From Pyxicephalus adspersus (taxonomy: Eukaryota; Chordata; Amphibia; Anura; Pyxicephalidae), in assembly GCF_032062135.1 (NCBI RefSeq), contig NC_092861.1, positions 136,819,082 to 136,883,081 on the forward strand: a DNA stretch of 64,000 nucleotides, read 5' to 3'. The position numbers and the translations under genes were made by a program. Position 1 is the stretch's first letter. Each line of letters opens with the position of its first letter. Below the pieces are notes generated by a model. The model was not told where the DNA came from. It saw nothing but the letters and a program-made list of their open reading frames with translations, and did not search any database. Of this stretch, positions 25,341 to 39,013 are shown piece after piece.

Positions 25341-25553
25341 TCTCTAAGGACCATTTCAGACCTGCAGCATTTTGCCATAGGTTCATCCACCATCCCAACC
25401 ATACCATTCTAGTGAATGAAAGCAGTTGGGAGCGATGTTGTGCCCATGGCCATGTGATGGCTAATGGAAGAACCATGCCAGAGCTACAGCCATGGGCAAA
25501 TATGAATACCCGTGGTGAGTGGCTTTCCATCATGTGTATGGAAAGGGCCTAAA
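25341..25553. repeat. Probable MITE ('aggaccatttcagacctg' type)
   Basis: Left end aaggaccatttcagacctgc and right end tggaaagggcct are loosely complementary. A related head occurs at about 31275 (ccctttcagacttgcagta). It is low divergence in type but not proven by target-site duplication. Confidence 0.4.
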
Positions 25554-25774
25554 AATGTTACATTCACACCTGACACAATTCCCTAAAGCCTCATGCTCTG
25601 TTACCACTAGTCTGTAGCACTAATGTACACGTCTATACCAAAATGTAAGTGTCAATGCAGTAGATTGGGTTGCCATTTATTCTCAAAGTGTAGTGGTGCA
25701 TTGTGCAGCCTATTCAAATGAACCGAATCACGAGGATCAATTTAATCAATTGTAATACAGATTAAAAATAGAAT

Positions 25775-26065
25775 AAGGTCTCATACAAACATCAGATGGA
25801 CTGATGCTAAAAACATTTTTTTGTGTTCCTTTCCATTGACATATGACGAATGATACTGTACACACTATAGAGTGTGTGTGTGTGTGGGGGGGGGGACAAG
25901 TGAGCAACACCCTGCTTTTCCCTCCTCTATAGGAGTGCACAATGGTCATTTTCTATTGGTCGTTCATCAATTCTCTGTGGGGATTGATAAACAAAGTCAG
26001 GGGACACCTGTACACATGTCATTAACAGTTGTGCTCATCTCAGGTGACATGTGCAGGTAGCTTTA
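25775..26065. repeat. MITE, family F ('gtacatagcc' type), diverged
   Basis: Contains the family blocks acaaacatcagatgg, a CCTCCT..AGGAGTGCACAATGGTCA stretch and gtacacatgtcattaac, and ends ggtagc followed by TTTA. It carries an internal (GT)n(G)n run at 25872-25896. Better preserved relatives are at 58776-59075 and 62600-62865. Confidence 0.5.
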
Positions 26066-26579
26066 GCCTAGCTTTGGAATCCAAGCAGAGATTAAAGTGA
26101 GGATTAGAATTCCAGGTAAGAGAAAGCAAAGAGATAGAGAGGTGAGCCAATCAGTGTGCCGCTACTCCTTTTACTGTCCATTTATAGGCAGGGGGAGGAA
26201 AGTGAAGCGGGAGTAGGGACATACCTCGCCTCCCACCCTGCCTGACCGGGCTGTGCTGTATAGAAGAGCTGTATAAATGTTAGAACTGGATGGATAGGAA
26301 TATACATCATTTAGCAGGTAAAAAAATTCCCTTGTATGTATTATATCTGTGTTATTGGGATGTACTATTTTCTGAATATTCTACACAATGTAGGATATTC
26401 CCTGCATAAAAATGACAATTTCCTATGAACAATATGAGACTAAGTTAGGAATTAAAGGAAACGGGAAAGCCCAGGTAATGATACAAGGACAGGGTGCTCG
26501 CTCTGGTGCCTGGATATACTTTCCGATTTGTGTCCTTTCCATGTACGATTCGAACTAATGTCCTATAGCAATAACTAAT

Positions 26580-27060
26580 CGCAGCTCCCCGACCAGCTGG
26601 GTTATGTCATAGGCGCGTGTCAAAGGACAGGGACACCTGTGCTGCATCAATCTGACGACTCCATTAAAGGATCATTTTAAAATCAAACAGATTTAATTAA
26701 ATATGTGTCCCGGGAAACACTCTGCCTTCACTTCTCTGCAAATGTAAATGAAACACTAAGCAGCTCCCTTCATGAATCCAGGCAGCTCTGCGTCAATTAG
26801 CTGCCCAGAGCCATTAACGGCGGCTTCAAAAGTGACAGCGGCCCTCGGTAATGACATGATCGCAGGTCATCCAGTTCACGGAAACAAAATGCAAAATGAT
26901 GCTCAACAAATAATGGCTAATGAGGACAATAAGAAGGATAAAACTGTTCCTACCAAGTCAAAAAAATTAAATAAACGAAGACAAGCAACAATTTGCAATA
27001 ATAAATAACAAGCAATCAGAATCCATTATTGCTACATTTCTGTTTACTGCAGATACAAAA
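26580..27060. promoter_or_regulatory. Candidate conserved non-coding element (intronic enhancer)
   Basis: A non-repetitive block with the texture of vertebrate developmental enhancers. It has homeodomain-type TTAATTAAAT and CAATTAGC cores (26692 and about 26796), CCATTAACGG (about 26811), a POU-like ATGCAAAAT (about 26889), and GGCTAATGAGGAC (about 26913). It has few low-complexity runs until about 26960. A 78-codon open frame from 26772 to 27008 is probably incidental. The block might be an old conserved element of EPAS1 intron 1, but conservation cannot be seen from one sequence. Confidence 0.35.
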
Positions 27061-28261
27061 TTGACTACTATGGCACAATGCAATTTACACAATACATTTG
27101 CCCTTTGCAGAGCACAAATGAATCCTATTAGATTTATGACAATTCTTGATCATTATAAAAAATTAAGCAGTCATGTGCATCAGGAAGTTTTGCTAAATAT
27201 GCTTTTCTGCTTTGCACGTCAAACAGCAATTCGGAGACATTTGGGATAGGAGTTTGTTGCTCATTCGTAATGCCCACAGGTCTGTCATCTGCCATGGTGG
27301 CAATGTCATTGAAGCAGCTTACATGCAGAGAGAAGAGTGATGACCCCATCAGCGTGTTTGTTTCCTTCTCTTCCTGGGATGAGTTATTGACAAGCTTTAT
27401 TAGATCAGTACCACGTACAGGTGGTTTGTGCCAGAGCCAGTGGACAGACAATGGACTATCATTGCTATTAGTATATCACTCCTAGTAGTATATTCCTTGT
27501 TAGTACACTGGCTGGCTCCTTGTGCTGCTTCTCCCTCATTCACTTGTACTTTTCATTGGCTGGTGAATATTAGAACAGGGCCATTCTCGGACAACCAACA
27601 TCAAATCAGAAGGCTGGCCAGCCAAGCCCCTTACCAACGTGATACAAACATTAACAACTCGGACGTCATCTGCCTGCCCGCTACCTGACCAATCAATGTG
27701 GCACATCCTGCTGCAATGTTTTCATAGAAATTGTAGTGAATATATACTGGGCTATCCATGTATATATGTTTAATTATTTATTGGTGCCCACAGGTGATTG
27801 GCATAGCAAAAATCAATATGGTGCTTTTTATTACCGATGTTCTTATACCCCCTCCCTAAATAGGGGCTGAAAGTGGCCATGGACAAGTCAAATTTAAATA
27901 CTTATATTGCTTGTATTTAAATTTACATGTAATAATGTGTAAATCTCTGCATTGTATTTTACATCTGCCTGGAGATCAGCTGAAAAGATTTTCCAGCTGG
28001 GCTACAGAGAGCCATAGCCCCGGGGCCAGCAACCATTGACAATGGGCTTAGCATTTTCCTCCTGTAAAATTAGGTTGCACTGAACTTTTACAATCAGCTA
28101 ATACATACAAAGTCTCTGTAACAATGCCGGACTTGTCCTTACGAGCCCCAACAAACTCATTTTCCTTTTCAAACCAGCTGGAATGAGATGCCGGGTGTGA
28201 CGAGCTAAGTGGGATTAGGAACTAATGATATTGGTACTTGAAAAAAGAAAAGACTATAACC

Positions 28262-28425
28262 ACAGATAAAAGATTATTATTATTATTATTATTAATAATA
28301 AACTGTATTTATTTATCGCCAACATATTGTGCAGCGCTGTACATTAAATAGGGGTGACAGACAGAGACAGACATTGACACAGGAGGAGGAGAGGACCCTG
28401 CCCTGAAGAGCTTACAATCTAAGTC
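28262..28425 (-). repeat. Copy of the shared SINE-type tail with body fragment
   Basis: An ATT microsatellite (28267-28300), then tatcgccaacatattgtgc and cagcgctgtacattaaatag, then gaggaccctgccctgaagag. It is the 3' part of the same repeat as 4271-4715. Confidence 0.8.
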
Positions 28426-29064
28426 TATCAAATTTACCATGTGTTATATATGAAATTTTAACAATATAACATTCATTCATATTGGATGGTTCAGTGTTCA
28501 AATTGTACTTTATTAGTCCATTATAGAATGGTCCATTGTTCCATTATATTGTATATAGTACAATTTTGACCAGACTGCCCAGCCATTGATAGAGGAGATG
28601 CAGGACAAGGATATCTAAATCCAAAAAAGGTAAAATATTGCTGCTTACCAGTTATTAGAATTGGTGGCTGGATGTGTGCAAAGTGCTAAATGCAATAATA
28701 TTAATGGTAAATTTCCAGATTTCTGGTGACCTTTTAACTTTCTGTACACTGGCATTGTGGGGCTGCCAAAGATGTACAATAAGACGTGCAATGTACTATG
28801 TGCACGGTGTAATGTGAAAAGAGAGTAGGTCAACAAAACACTTTCCTCTAAATGTTATCTGTGTGTGCTGATCACTTTTATTTTATTTATTTATGTATTT
28901 TATTTTACATATTGTTTTTTGCAGTTTTATGTATCACACTTGAAAACGGGAACTTGTATTCCAAATGGTTTTCAGATGCACGTTGTCCTCCTGTTATTAC
29001 AGGTCTGTAAGGCTGTGCTCTGATTATTAATAAGCATTCTCTGGAAAAGTTATCTGAACACTTA

Positions 29065-29178
29065 GGGGTCTATTTATAAAGTAGTGAATATGACATTCAC
29101 TTAAACATTCCATTTCTGTGTTATAATGGCAGTATTAGATTCTCAACAAAAGGATTCACTGTTTTATAAATAGACCTC
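29065..29178. mobile_element. Small Tc1/mariner-like MITE (114 bp)
   Basis: Terminal inverted repeats of about 25 bases: ggggtctatttataaagtag on the left and its near complement cactgttttataaatagacc on the right. TA dinucleotides flank both ends (29063-29064 and 29179-29180). A related element is at 62022-62225. Confidence 0.7.
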
Positions 29179-29789
29179 TATTACAATCACAGCACTTATT
29201 ATATTTTTTTATTGCAAAGATATATGAAGGAAACTTAATACAACTTTTTTTCTTCCTAAAATTTCTACCTGCAACAAATATTGTTTAATGAGCAATATTT
29301 CAAAAAAAAAACCCTCTGTGTAGTTATGATAAACTCTGATCAAATACTCTGTCACCCAGGACTAAATATCTCACAACTGCTTTGCCAAGCAGATCTGTAC
29401 GCTGAACAAATGACAGCATGAATTGCACATTCAGCAGCGCACGCCCTACTGACCTTCAGCTTGACATGGCAAAACCATTTAAATGGGTCAACCTTTGAAA
29501 TATGCTAAAAAAGTGACTTGGGTATGAAAACTAGATGCAAATATAAAACATTTTAGGGGTATTTAGGTTTTGGATGTAGCTATTGAATGGTTTGTGTTTT
29601 TTGTATCATGAAAAATGATTTTATTACATTTGTGGTTTCCTATCTAATGTGTGCCAATCAACCTAAAAGGAAATTTTAGGAATTTAGCAAATTTGTTTGC
29701 ATGCTTGGATTATTAAGAGAGTCTACCGGCTTGCCAATTGCTCCATTTATGTATGCACAACTCTATGAGAAGGTAAAGTCTGGGCAGGG

Positions 29790-29913
29790 TCCTCTCCACC
29801 TCCTGTGTCATTGTTTGTAGTTGTCTGTCCTTTGCTACCCCTATTTAATGTACAGCACCACATAATATGTTGGAGCCATATAAATAGTGTAGTAAAAATA
29901 TTAATAATAATAA
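29790..29913 (+). repeat. Copy of the shared SINE-type tail
   Basis: Sense orientation: gcagggtcctctccacctcc, then ctacccctatttaatgtaca, gcaccacataatatgttgg and an AAT-rich end. Confidence 0.75.
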
Positions 29914-31641
29914 TAGAGGGGGACCCTCAACTTTTTGGTGTGGAGAATAGCCCTTAGAATAGACTACCATATCAGCTCCATGAAGAAATGTGGGGAAGAT
30001 TGTAAATTGCCCCTGGCTGGATGCATGTTGTCTAGATCCTTTAAAATAAACTGTGATTGATGAGTCTGCATAGGTTTTTATTTACCTGCTTTGCATTGCA
30101 TCTCCTTTTTGTGGACACAACCTGTCCTGCTGAAATGCATTCCTGATGATTCAGAGATCACAGTGGTTGCAGAAACATTTCAAACTTTGGAATCACAATG
30201 GTACCAAGTCTGAATCACTGATACTGAGCACCAACTGCTCTAAATCACTATAGTTCTCACTATTTTGATCCATTAAAAAGTTACCAAAAATGCAGACTCT
30301 GGTATTCCACTGTTCCAGAACTGGCCTTTACTGAAGCTTATTTCTGCACAATTCTGTAATCATAAGGGTGCAATCTGGACGTCCTATGAGAACTCCGCTA
30401 AATGTGACTGTTGAGGAGCACACAACTGCTATGTCTACTTAATTAGGATAATTATTTCTTTGACTTGGAATTGCTCCTTAAAATTTCAACCTTGGTGAAT
30501 CAGTCTAATCAAACCAATAAATGAATTATTGCATCATCCAATTTAATTGTAAATAATGTAATCCGCAGTGATCTGGTGTCTGGTGAGTTATGGTAACATT
30601 TTCAGATAGAATTACTTTTTGCTAATTGTGTTTAGGTTTATTAACCTCACATGATAAGCAATTTCCTTGAATTCTTCTAGGTTTAGCAAACATTTCAAGC
30701 TTTGAATATACCAAGAAATATCCCCACAGCAGTAATGAGTTCACAGCGTGAAGTAACACCAAAAAACTTTTGGATCATGAGATATTCCAATGTCCCCTCC
30801 TTGGACACAGAGCTTCTTGCTGCTCCAGAGGAACTGGTTCCACCGCTCACAGTGAATATTGTCTGCCACCAATGGGTCTCCATTTCCCAGAGCAGAATTC
30901 GGCTTGAAAGGCTTATTAAGGATTTTAGAAAATGACACCAAAACTCTGCAACCTCACCAGGTGTCCGGTCACAGCCAACTGAAAACATTTACATAACATT
31001 GTGCTTGTGTTTAATGGTTTCGTGCCCTCAAAATGCTTTCACACGGATTTAACGTCAAGCAAACCTCATCCCTGGGTGTACACAATCAAACAGTGTTATA
31101 TAATCTATTATATAAACATCTTTTACTGTGTTGTGTACATAACATTAGCACATATATTTATTGTGCATAAATACGGAACATTTGCAAGTAAAAAAATGTA
31201 AAATATTGTGTGACAATTGATAACATTGTCCAAAGAAGTGCCAGTGTGCACAATCTTTATTCGATTACATTAAGTCCCCTTTCAGACTTGCAGTATAGCG
31301 AAGCATTGTATTGCATGCTGTGCTCTCATTTATTTAATGGGAGCAGTTAAAAAACACTTTGTGCAAGCGTTGGCACACAGTGGGGTTGCGGCATGGCTTC
31401 TGGAAGTGACATGTTGCTTCTGATCATGCAGGTGCTTTTTCTCTTCTGGAGGTGGAAATGCACCACCACCTCAAATGTAAGGGCAAGGTCAGGAAACACA
31501 CACAGACACTTTGCCTCTCTTGAAGGTATAGTAGCAGTTTGCTATGAGATTGGGAGAAACTAACTGTGCCATGTGCGACTGCAAATCTAAAACAGGTCTT
31601 AGGGAATGGTTTACTGTGATACACTAATGACAGTTAATGCT

Positions 31642-31955
31642 GAGCAGCGCGGTGGCTTAGTGGTTAGCACTCTGGCTTTTGCAGCGCTAGGTCCCAAGTT
31701 CAAATCTCAGCCAGGACACTATCTTCATGGAGTAAGCAGGTTCTTCCCATGTTTGCATGGGTTTCCCCCCACATTCCAAAAACATGCGGTTAGGGTATAT
31801 GATTTCCCCCCAAAATTGACCCTAGACTGTAAAAATGACATATGACTATGGTACGGACATTAGATTGTGAGCCCTTTGGAGGGACAGATAGTGACATGAC
31901 TATGGACTTTGCGTAATATGTAGGTGCTATATAAATACTATGTAATAATAATAAT
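31642..31955 (+). repeat. tRNA-derived SINE, near full length
   Basis: The head has box A (TGGCTTAGTGG, 31653-31663) and box B (AGTTCAAATCT, 31697-31707) at tRNA-like spacing. The body includes acatgcggttagggt and ttgaccctagactgt, and the tail (ttgcgtaatatgtaggtgct) ends in an AAT microsatellite. The 78-codon frame over it is not a gene. Confidence 0.88.
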
Positions 31956-32296
31956 TAATGTGCAAAATAGTAATTGCATTGCATTATACCAGGCTCCCTC
32001 CTTAGCTGAATAAAATATAAAATGCCATTTGACTGGATATCTAATAATAGGAAGAGGGTTGGGTGGCCTGATCTAATGGAGGATGTAACATTTGTTTATT
32101 GGTGTTTATTTATCCATCTAAGCAAGACTGTTCCTATAAGTTTTTTTTTATCATTTGACTATAAGCTGACGTTACAGAGAATCTGCCTTCTAGTAAAATA
32201 CAGCAGTCCAATAAGTATATTACATCGAACCTTATGTTAAGTCTGTGTCTAGTATACAAATCTCATGGTGGGTGCAGCAATTTCAATTATTATCTG

Positions 32297-32465
32297 CAGT
32301 GCTCAACCCAGAAATTTTTTTTAAGCCGGGTGGGAAGAAATTGTAGGTGGGTGGCAGCCCCTGTATTGTGACCAAAAACCTTTATTAACCACCCAAAAAC
32401 AGCCGGATGGGTGCTGAAAAGTGCCGGGTGGTGCACCCAGCTAAAAGGGCCTGGGGAGAACCCTG
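32297..32465. mobile_element. MITE, family G ('cagtgctcaaccc'), 5-bp duplication
   Basis: Left end cagtgctcaacccag, right end ctggggagaaccctg. The flanking ATCTG is duplicated (32292-32296 and 32466-32470). The interior has ggtggcagcccctgtattg and ccacccaaaaacagccgg. The same family is inverted at 37242-37407. Confidence 0.75.
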
Positions 32466-33704
32466 ATCTGTAGCGTGCAGAGCCATAACCAAAGCCTCCA
32501 ACTCTTTGAATCTCTTCTAAGTACTTTTGCCACAATGAAGAATGATTGGGTAGTGGAATATTTTAATTTTTATTTAATTTTTTTACCTTATCAACATGGA
32601 AATGTTTGTAAAAGCCTGGCAAACTTTGGTCATATTTCCAGGGCTTTAATAAAGGGTTTAATGTATATCAATCTAATTAGTAAACAGATGGGTACATTTT
32701 GTAGATGTTCCAAAGATATACAGTAGGTCTTTGATTATGTATTTTACCTTAATTATTACAATTTTGGAAAAATGTAAGCATCCACTTAAAATAAATGGGA
32801 ACCTGTCATAAAGCAAAAGCTATGGAACACCACCACGGTTGCCTTTTTTCCTTCTGCTGTGGATTGAATCTTATGCTTTAGACACACATCTTGTAATATA
32901 TTGGATGGGTATTCCCCTACATTGTGCATCCACCATGCATGAACAACAGACCAAAGGGGAGAAGCCACCATCCAAAAACTCCACAAGTGTCAGATGCGTA
33001 ACAAATAGTCTTCTGCAGCGGGAATGTCATATGGGTGACACTCGCTTCCTAGGAAAGAAAGAATAATCCTGTGGCTAATTGCATATACTGTGTGTCCTAA
33101 TGGGAAAACTGGAGGAAACGAGTGGCACAGAGGGAGTGTATGTTGTATGTGACCTAGTAACCAACCCATTATTATTAAACTGGAATGCAAATAGTATTTG
33201 TGTGGGTGTTGTAATTAGACAAATATTACAGTGATGTCTAAAGTGACAATACATGACTAACTCATGTTCCATCCTCATGAGATGATGGGTGTTCTTGTTC
33301 TAGAACCATGCTGGCTTCATCTCAATTCTGTAGTATGAGCATGTCCGTAAAATACCAACTAGTACTAACTGTCACTAAACTGGGCAAAACTTTGCCCTGT
33401 GGCAGTTGCATAAGCGTTGATTGAGGTCTGACAGACTCTTGTTTTGCAAAATGAACCTTTTTTGTAACAAGGAATGTTATTTTGCCTAGAGGAAGCAACT
33501 AGGTTCTTTTTGTATTTTCCTTGTTGTGTTGGGAGAATAAAGAGAAGATAGGAATGGTTTGCCAGGGGCTTAAGAACAGCAAACACATCAGAGAAACTTG
33601 TCAGATTGAAAAAGAGCCCCAAGAATTGGACTTAGTCTTAAATTATTATTGTTAATTGAGGGATTGCCTCAAAATGTAAATCATACCAAGTTTTTCCCAG
33701 ACCC

Positions 33705-34022
33705 AGGCCAGCCTTTCATAGCCTTTTTCCCCCTAACATACCCGTACCATAATTTTTGAGTTTCAGGGAACCCCTGCAATTTATTGGAGGTCAGTAGGAA
33801 AAAGCCTCTTAAAATGAGGCCAGTGGAAACAATGTCCTCCTACAGTGATGGCTGTAATGCCACCTTTCTAGACTAAAACCGCTTTAGAATAATACCTAGT
33901 GTACCCAGTGGTGTTGGCCCCAAACCCTTGCAGACATCATCAAACAGGAGGTCAATCTGCCACAGTTTAAGGAACCCCTGGCAACCCCGGGGTTCCATGG
34001 AGCTCTGGTTGAGAATGCTCTT
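33705..34022. repeat. hAT-type nonautonomous element, family B variant
   Basis: Contains tttcagggaacccctgcaat, ggaggtcagtaggaaaaagc and tttaaggaacccctggcaac, and ends ctctggttgagaatgct. It is closest to 9235-9453. Termini are diverged. Confidence 0.65.
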
Positions 34023-34342
34023 AGTGCTATTAACTGTACTCAAAAGGAGCATTTTACAGCACTGTCCATTGCCAGCCGGGTGGCAATTTCCTACAACAGA
34101 AAAAACAACTCTTCCATCCTTCATTCATCTCTATGATTGTATAAATATAAAATCCATGGCAGAAGCTGACCAGAACAGATATCTTATATTAGTAATCCTC
34201 AATAGTAAATTAGGAAGGGGGGTTGCAAAATAATTGAAACAGAATTCTTAATCTATTCTTAGTTTATTAAGTTACACTGATCTTCCCTCCAGCATTTTCA
34301 ATTCCCCTGAAATTGCACTTAATTAGGTACATTGACCTTTTC

Positions 34343-34345
<3 letters not shown>

Positions 34346-34385
<40 letters not shown>
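34346..34385. repeat. (AT)n microsatellite flanked by a 10-bp direct repeat
   Basis: About twenty AT units. The same TTTTCCTAAT decamer occurs on both sides (about 34338-34347 and 34385-34394), as if the array grew inside a duplicated site. Confidence 0.9.
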
Positions 34386-34388
<3 letters not shown>

Positions 34389-37241
34389 CCTAATGTAACC
34401 ATATGACACAATACTCTTTTTTTAACATTTTCCACTTATTGTTTACAAATTGCTATAAATCAATAGAGAGTTATATACCTGCATCTACAATATTCTTCAA
34501 AGTAACAACTGAAATTCATTGATAGATCAGATATCTTCCTCCCACATCTCCCTGTGTAATGTTTTTGTGTATTGTTAAACCTTTTAATGGTAATGCTATT
34601 GAAAATACAATGAAAATAATTTAATTATTACTGTGAAGATTTATTTATAAAATTTACGTTTTTGACACTTAACTTTTTATTGGTTATTTGGTGCAATTGT
34701 GGAACACAGAGCTAAATAACAGCAGCCTGTAATTCATTCCATTTGTCCTTCCCAGGTTCTTCCTGAACTCTGATGCAAACAGTGTGTTGTCTCTTGGAAG
34801 AAGTAATATCAAAATGATTTGATGTCATTCTGAAATTCTGTCCTGGGCAATGCCCACATGTGATACTGATCCTTCATTATTACAAGGTCTGATTCATGAA
34901 AGGAGTTGGCCAATTCTATTATAAAACATTTATATATAAGGGCTATTGTTCTTCTACTTGTTCTTTGTTTATATTAATAATAACTAGTTGAAAAAGTGAA
35001 CCTCCCCTTTATTCTAGATTTGAAGGAGTCACAACATACCATATAAAAATAAAACCTTCAATGGGAACAGGTAGGTCAACAGGCAATCATCCAGAGCCAA
35101 TAAAACAATAATTAGACTTTTCTGAGTAATTAGGTGTGACTATCTAATAAGCATGTGAATAACAATAACAGCTACAGTGACAAAAGTTGCAGCCATCTGA
35201 CCTGCTTCCAAAACCATTATAAATACGTTATAGCCAAAGTATAACAAAGCAATGTTTAATCCATTCTCAGAATCAAGTAAATGTTTTCCTGGTTTTTACA
35301 CACAAACTGCAGCATCTATCATTATCATATTGCCAACAAATAACAACAGCGCACAATTAGAATGCGTCTTGCACAGAAAAAGGTGCCAGGAAGAAATATT
35401 TTGCCCTGAGGCTTTGCTCCATTGCGCAATTGGGAATTTTCATTTCCTTCTACAAGTCAGAAGCCATTTTATATACAGTCAAATGTGTAATCTTGTTGGA
35501 CAAAGACATTTTCGTGGTTTAGGATTTTGTTTGCTTGCTTGTTTTAAAACAATTCAAGAAAAAAACTGTACATTCATTCAAAGATATTATCACAGATTGT
35601 GAACCTGAAAATCTATGTAAAGGATTCCAAAAACATGTAAAAGCAATGCACCCAAAGTAATTAAAGGCACCCTGCCAAGCTGTAGATAAATGTAAAGTAC
35701 ACCTGTGCCCTGACTCTGAACAGTAAAGTATTTACATATTCGTATCAAAAGCAGTAAAACAGCTTTAAAACAAGCTCTTGCTGATCTCTATCGCTTCAGA
35801 AAGCCTGGCTTTACTTGGATTAGCATGCAATGTGTTAGGGCAGCTGCAATCAACTAACAATGCAACAAAACACCCAAAATGCATTTGCACCTTCTTTTGC
35901 CAATGCAACTCCTCACAAGGCAAGGTAGAGTATTACTGTGTGTTGTGCTGCAACGTATGAGCTTTGGAGCTGTGTTGCTGTGGCGCATTGAGCTACCATT
36001 TAAGATGAACCATATAATAATACTTTATTATTCTGTAAGCACTGCAACCTCTATTTACTGTCAAAGCATCTTTTGGAGATAAAACATAATAATGGCCTTG
36101 TATATGACATTGATCAGTTTGAACCAATGGCAACCAGGCTAGCTTGTCAATACAACAAATTCCAATCACCAAACCTATAAAACACACTGAACTCTCCACC
36201 ACAATTTTATTCTTTACCTAATGCATTGGATAAAAACTGGTGGGGTAAAATTGATGGCCAGCAGAAACTTTGAAATTGTGGCCTTCTTTATTATATGTTA
36301 TTTAGTTATTATACACTTACTATATGATCTTTTTATTATTTTTTAACACAACAATATATTATAACAATCTCTTACAATCCACAGTTGTCTGTTCATTTGG
36401 AGAACATCAGGCATGAAATTCAGCACAACCTGTTTGGAATCACAGATGGTGTGGATATGAACATACACAATGTTAAACAAACAAAGTTACTTCCCCACTT
36501 CTTGTTCCTTGATTAAAATAATGTACATCAGTGTGCACAAGCCTTCAGCATTCCTAGAGACCCAACACATGTTCAGTGATGGTGGCACTAATTCTTATTT
36601 TCTGAGTTCCATCATCATTCTAGACAAGTAGTCATAAAAACATCAGATATGGCATTTTCTTGCATGTGCCATTGTGATTGCTTCAGATTTGTGTTTCTAA
36701 ATGGGTTTGTGTAAAAATAAGTGACAATTCCATATTTCAGCCCTCAGAAGAAATGTTAATATAATGGTGATTACAGACTTGAGAGGGAATGTTTGCATGT
36801 TGGTGAACGTGACCCTGGCTGATGTTTCATGGCGGAACCTGCATGGGAGGATGCTGATCATTTGGGTTTCCACAACACTCCATCTTTCATAGGTACAAAA
36901 CATGAAAGTTAAACACAAATGTGCATGTTATCGCTAAAAGAATCAATCAGTGGCCGGTCTAATGGCTGTATACTCAGTGCTTCTCCAGCTTAAAGTACCA
37001 GCATGTCAGTGTTCAGCTGACAAACCATACAGGGTTTTGAAATTCTTCCACACTCGGAGTGTCCAATGCTTCTCATACATAGTGGATTAACACCTAACAC
37101 ACAATTTAAAATCATTACACTATTACCATGGGTGCGTAATATCCAATGACCACTGTACCCATCATCCACTGGCTACTGGAATCTGATGTGGTGAAAACTT
37201 TAGCTGTAGTTCATCGTCATTGTAAATTGTTCATTGGTGTT

Positions 37242-37407
37242 CAGCGTCCTCCCCAGCCCCTTTTAGCTGAGCGCACCACCCAGAACTTTTCAGTAAGCAC
37301 CGGCAGTTTTTGGGTGGTTACTGAAGAGTTGGGTCACCATACAGGGGGTTCCGCTTGCCTACAACTTCTTGCCAACCAGCTAAAAAACAAATCTGGGTTT
37401 AACCTTG
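37242..37407. mobile_element. MITE, family G, inverted relative to 32297
   Basis: Starts cagcgtcctccccagcccc and ends with the ctgggtttaaccttg block. Internally gggtcaccatacaggggg is the complement of the other copy. A GGTGT direct repeat lies close to both ends (37236-37240 and 37408-37412). A 92-codon frame crossing it is incidental. Confidence 0.7.
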
Positions 37408-37865
37408 GGTGTCAAATCACCTAAATCTGCCATCCAGGTCCCCTGACAGTGCCAATTTTCCACCATCTTCTTCCACATTCAGCGTGATTCATATTCCCTT
37501 TAACTTCATGGGCAGCCAATTGGAAGTACCCACAATCATGCAAACGGTGGCACAGAGCCCCAGAAGAAGGACTCCGCTGAGTATAAACAAGAAACATAGA
37601 AGATCACAGAAAAATGTATCATTGCAAGTGAAAATCTAGCGAGTATACAGCAGTCCACCGATGCTGTTTAGTGAACGACTGTGATTATTTTGTGATGGAG
37701 GACGTAGGGGTGCTTTCCGCTAACCCTCCCCTCTTCCTTCTCATAGAAATAAACAGCACGATGTGTGCAAGTGCTAACCAGAACAGATCGTATTGCCTAT
37801 AGCAACCAAATCAAATCCAATTCTGACCTGCAATGCAGTAGTTGCAAGAGGATTTATTGCTATTA

Positions 37866-38001
37866 ATAATACTATTAAATTTTTTATAAAATTCCAACAT
37901 ATTACGCAGTGCTGTACATTATTAGGGGTTGTAAATGACAGATAGATACAAACAGTGACATATGAGGAGGAGAGGACCCTACCCAGAAGAGCTTACACTC
38001 T
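37866..38001 (-). repeat. Copy of the shared SINE-type tail with body fragment
   Basis: Reads ttccaacatattacgcagtg, ctgtacattattaggggttg, then gaggaccctacccagaagag. Diverged. Confidence 0.75.
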
Positions 38002-39013
38002 CAGAGATTGCTATGGGCAATGAGCTCCTTGTTTGCACATCTACCAGCTCCCTACTAACTTTTTTTGCTTCTATGCTGCAACTATACAAATAAAAACATA
38101 TTTGCTCAGTTTTATTTCACAAGCACCACGATCAAACATTTTCTGATCATTGGGGCCTTATGAACAGATTTGGCTGCCTCTGAACTTGGTCTGTGCCACT
38201 TTTACTACGCTTGGAATGTCTCAATGGAAGGAAATAAGCTATTGGGCTATTTAGTAAAGTCTTCCTGCTTCAGACTACAGTCCCTGTGAAAGAAACTGCC
38301 CCAGAGGAAAAACTCCCAATGGCAGGCTTCCTTTATTATGACTAGAGGGGCGGTGGGTGCGGGGTGGCTGGGATCGCCCCACACTTGTTTTTTAAGATAT
38401 TTATCACCAAATTCTTTCAGAATTACTTAGATGGAGAGGAAAGTGTTCTCTTTCTATGTAGCTGCGGGTAAAAGAACACTTTTTATAGACTGGCTTCCAC
38501 TCAATCACTGATAATTCTACACCAGCGCTTACTCGGAGTCGTATTGATGGATGAGGGCAGAGAATATGGAAAGATTCAGCATTGTGTAATCATTCAGTTA
38601 TATGGTAATTTGCTGTAGTTGTTTGGGTTAAGGAAAAAATATCCTAATTAATAATATTATGTGTTATTGTTAACAAGAGAATAATTATTATGGATTCAGA
38701 ATTAAATATTTGCAACTACAGTGAGAAAATCATCAGAAACCAAACTACAGTAACACAGAATGCAATAAGAATATACAACATAGAAACAATTACTATAAGC
38801 TAATATCTGATTGGTTGCTTTGCTTAACTGAACTTACTGCCCAGTTATTGTATTTTGCATTACCTTATAATAAAGTAAAACTATCATTGGAGATATAGGG
38901 AGGCTCCTGGTGCTGGAGTGCTTCCTAGAATGTAGCATGGCTGACCTTATGGTAATGATTCTGAATAGTTTTGCAGGTCAGGAAAGTCAGAAATCCTGAT
39001 TAATGAATTAGAG

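Noticed and set aside
26772..27008. 78-codon frame with Lys-rich C-terminus
   Set aside because: It lies inside the candidate conserved non-coding block, has no splice context, and the Lys/Asn content reflects AT richness.
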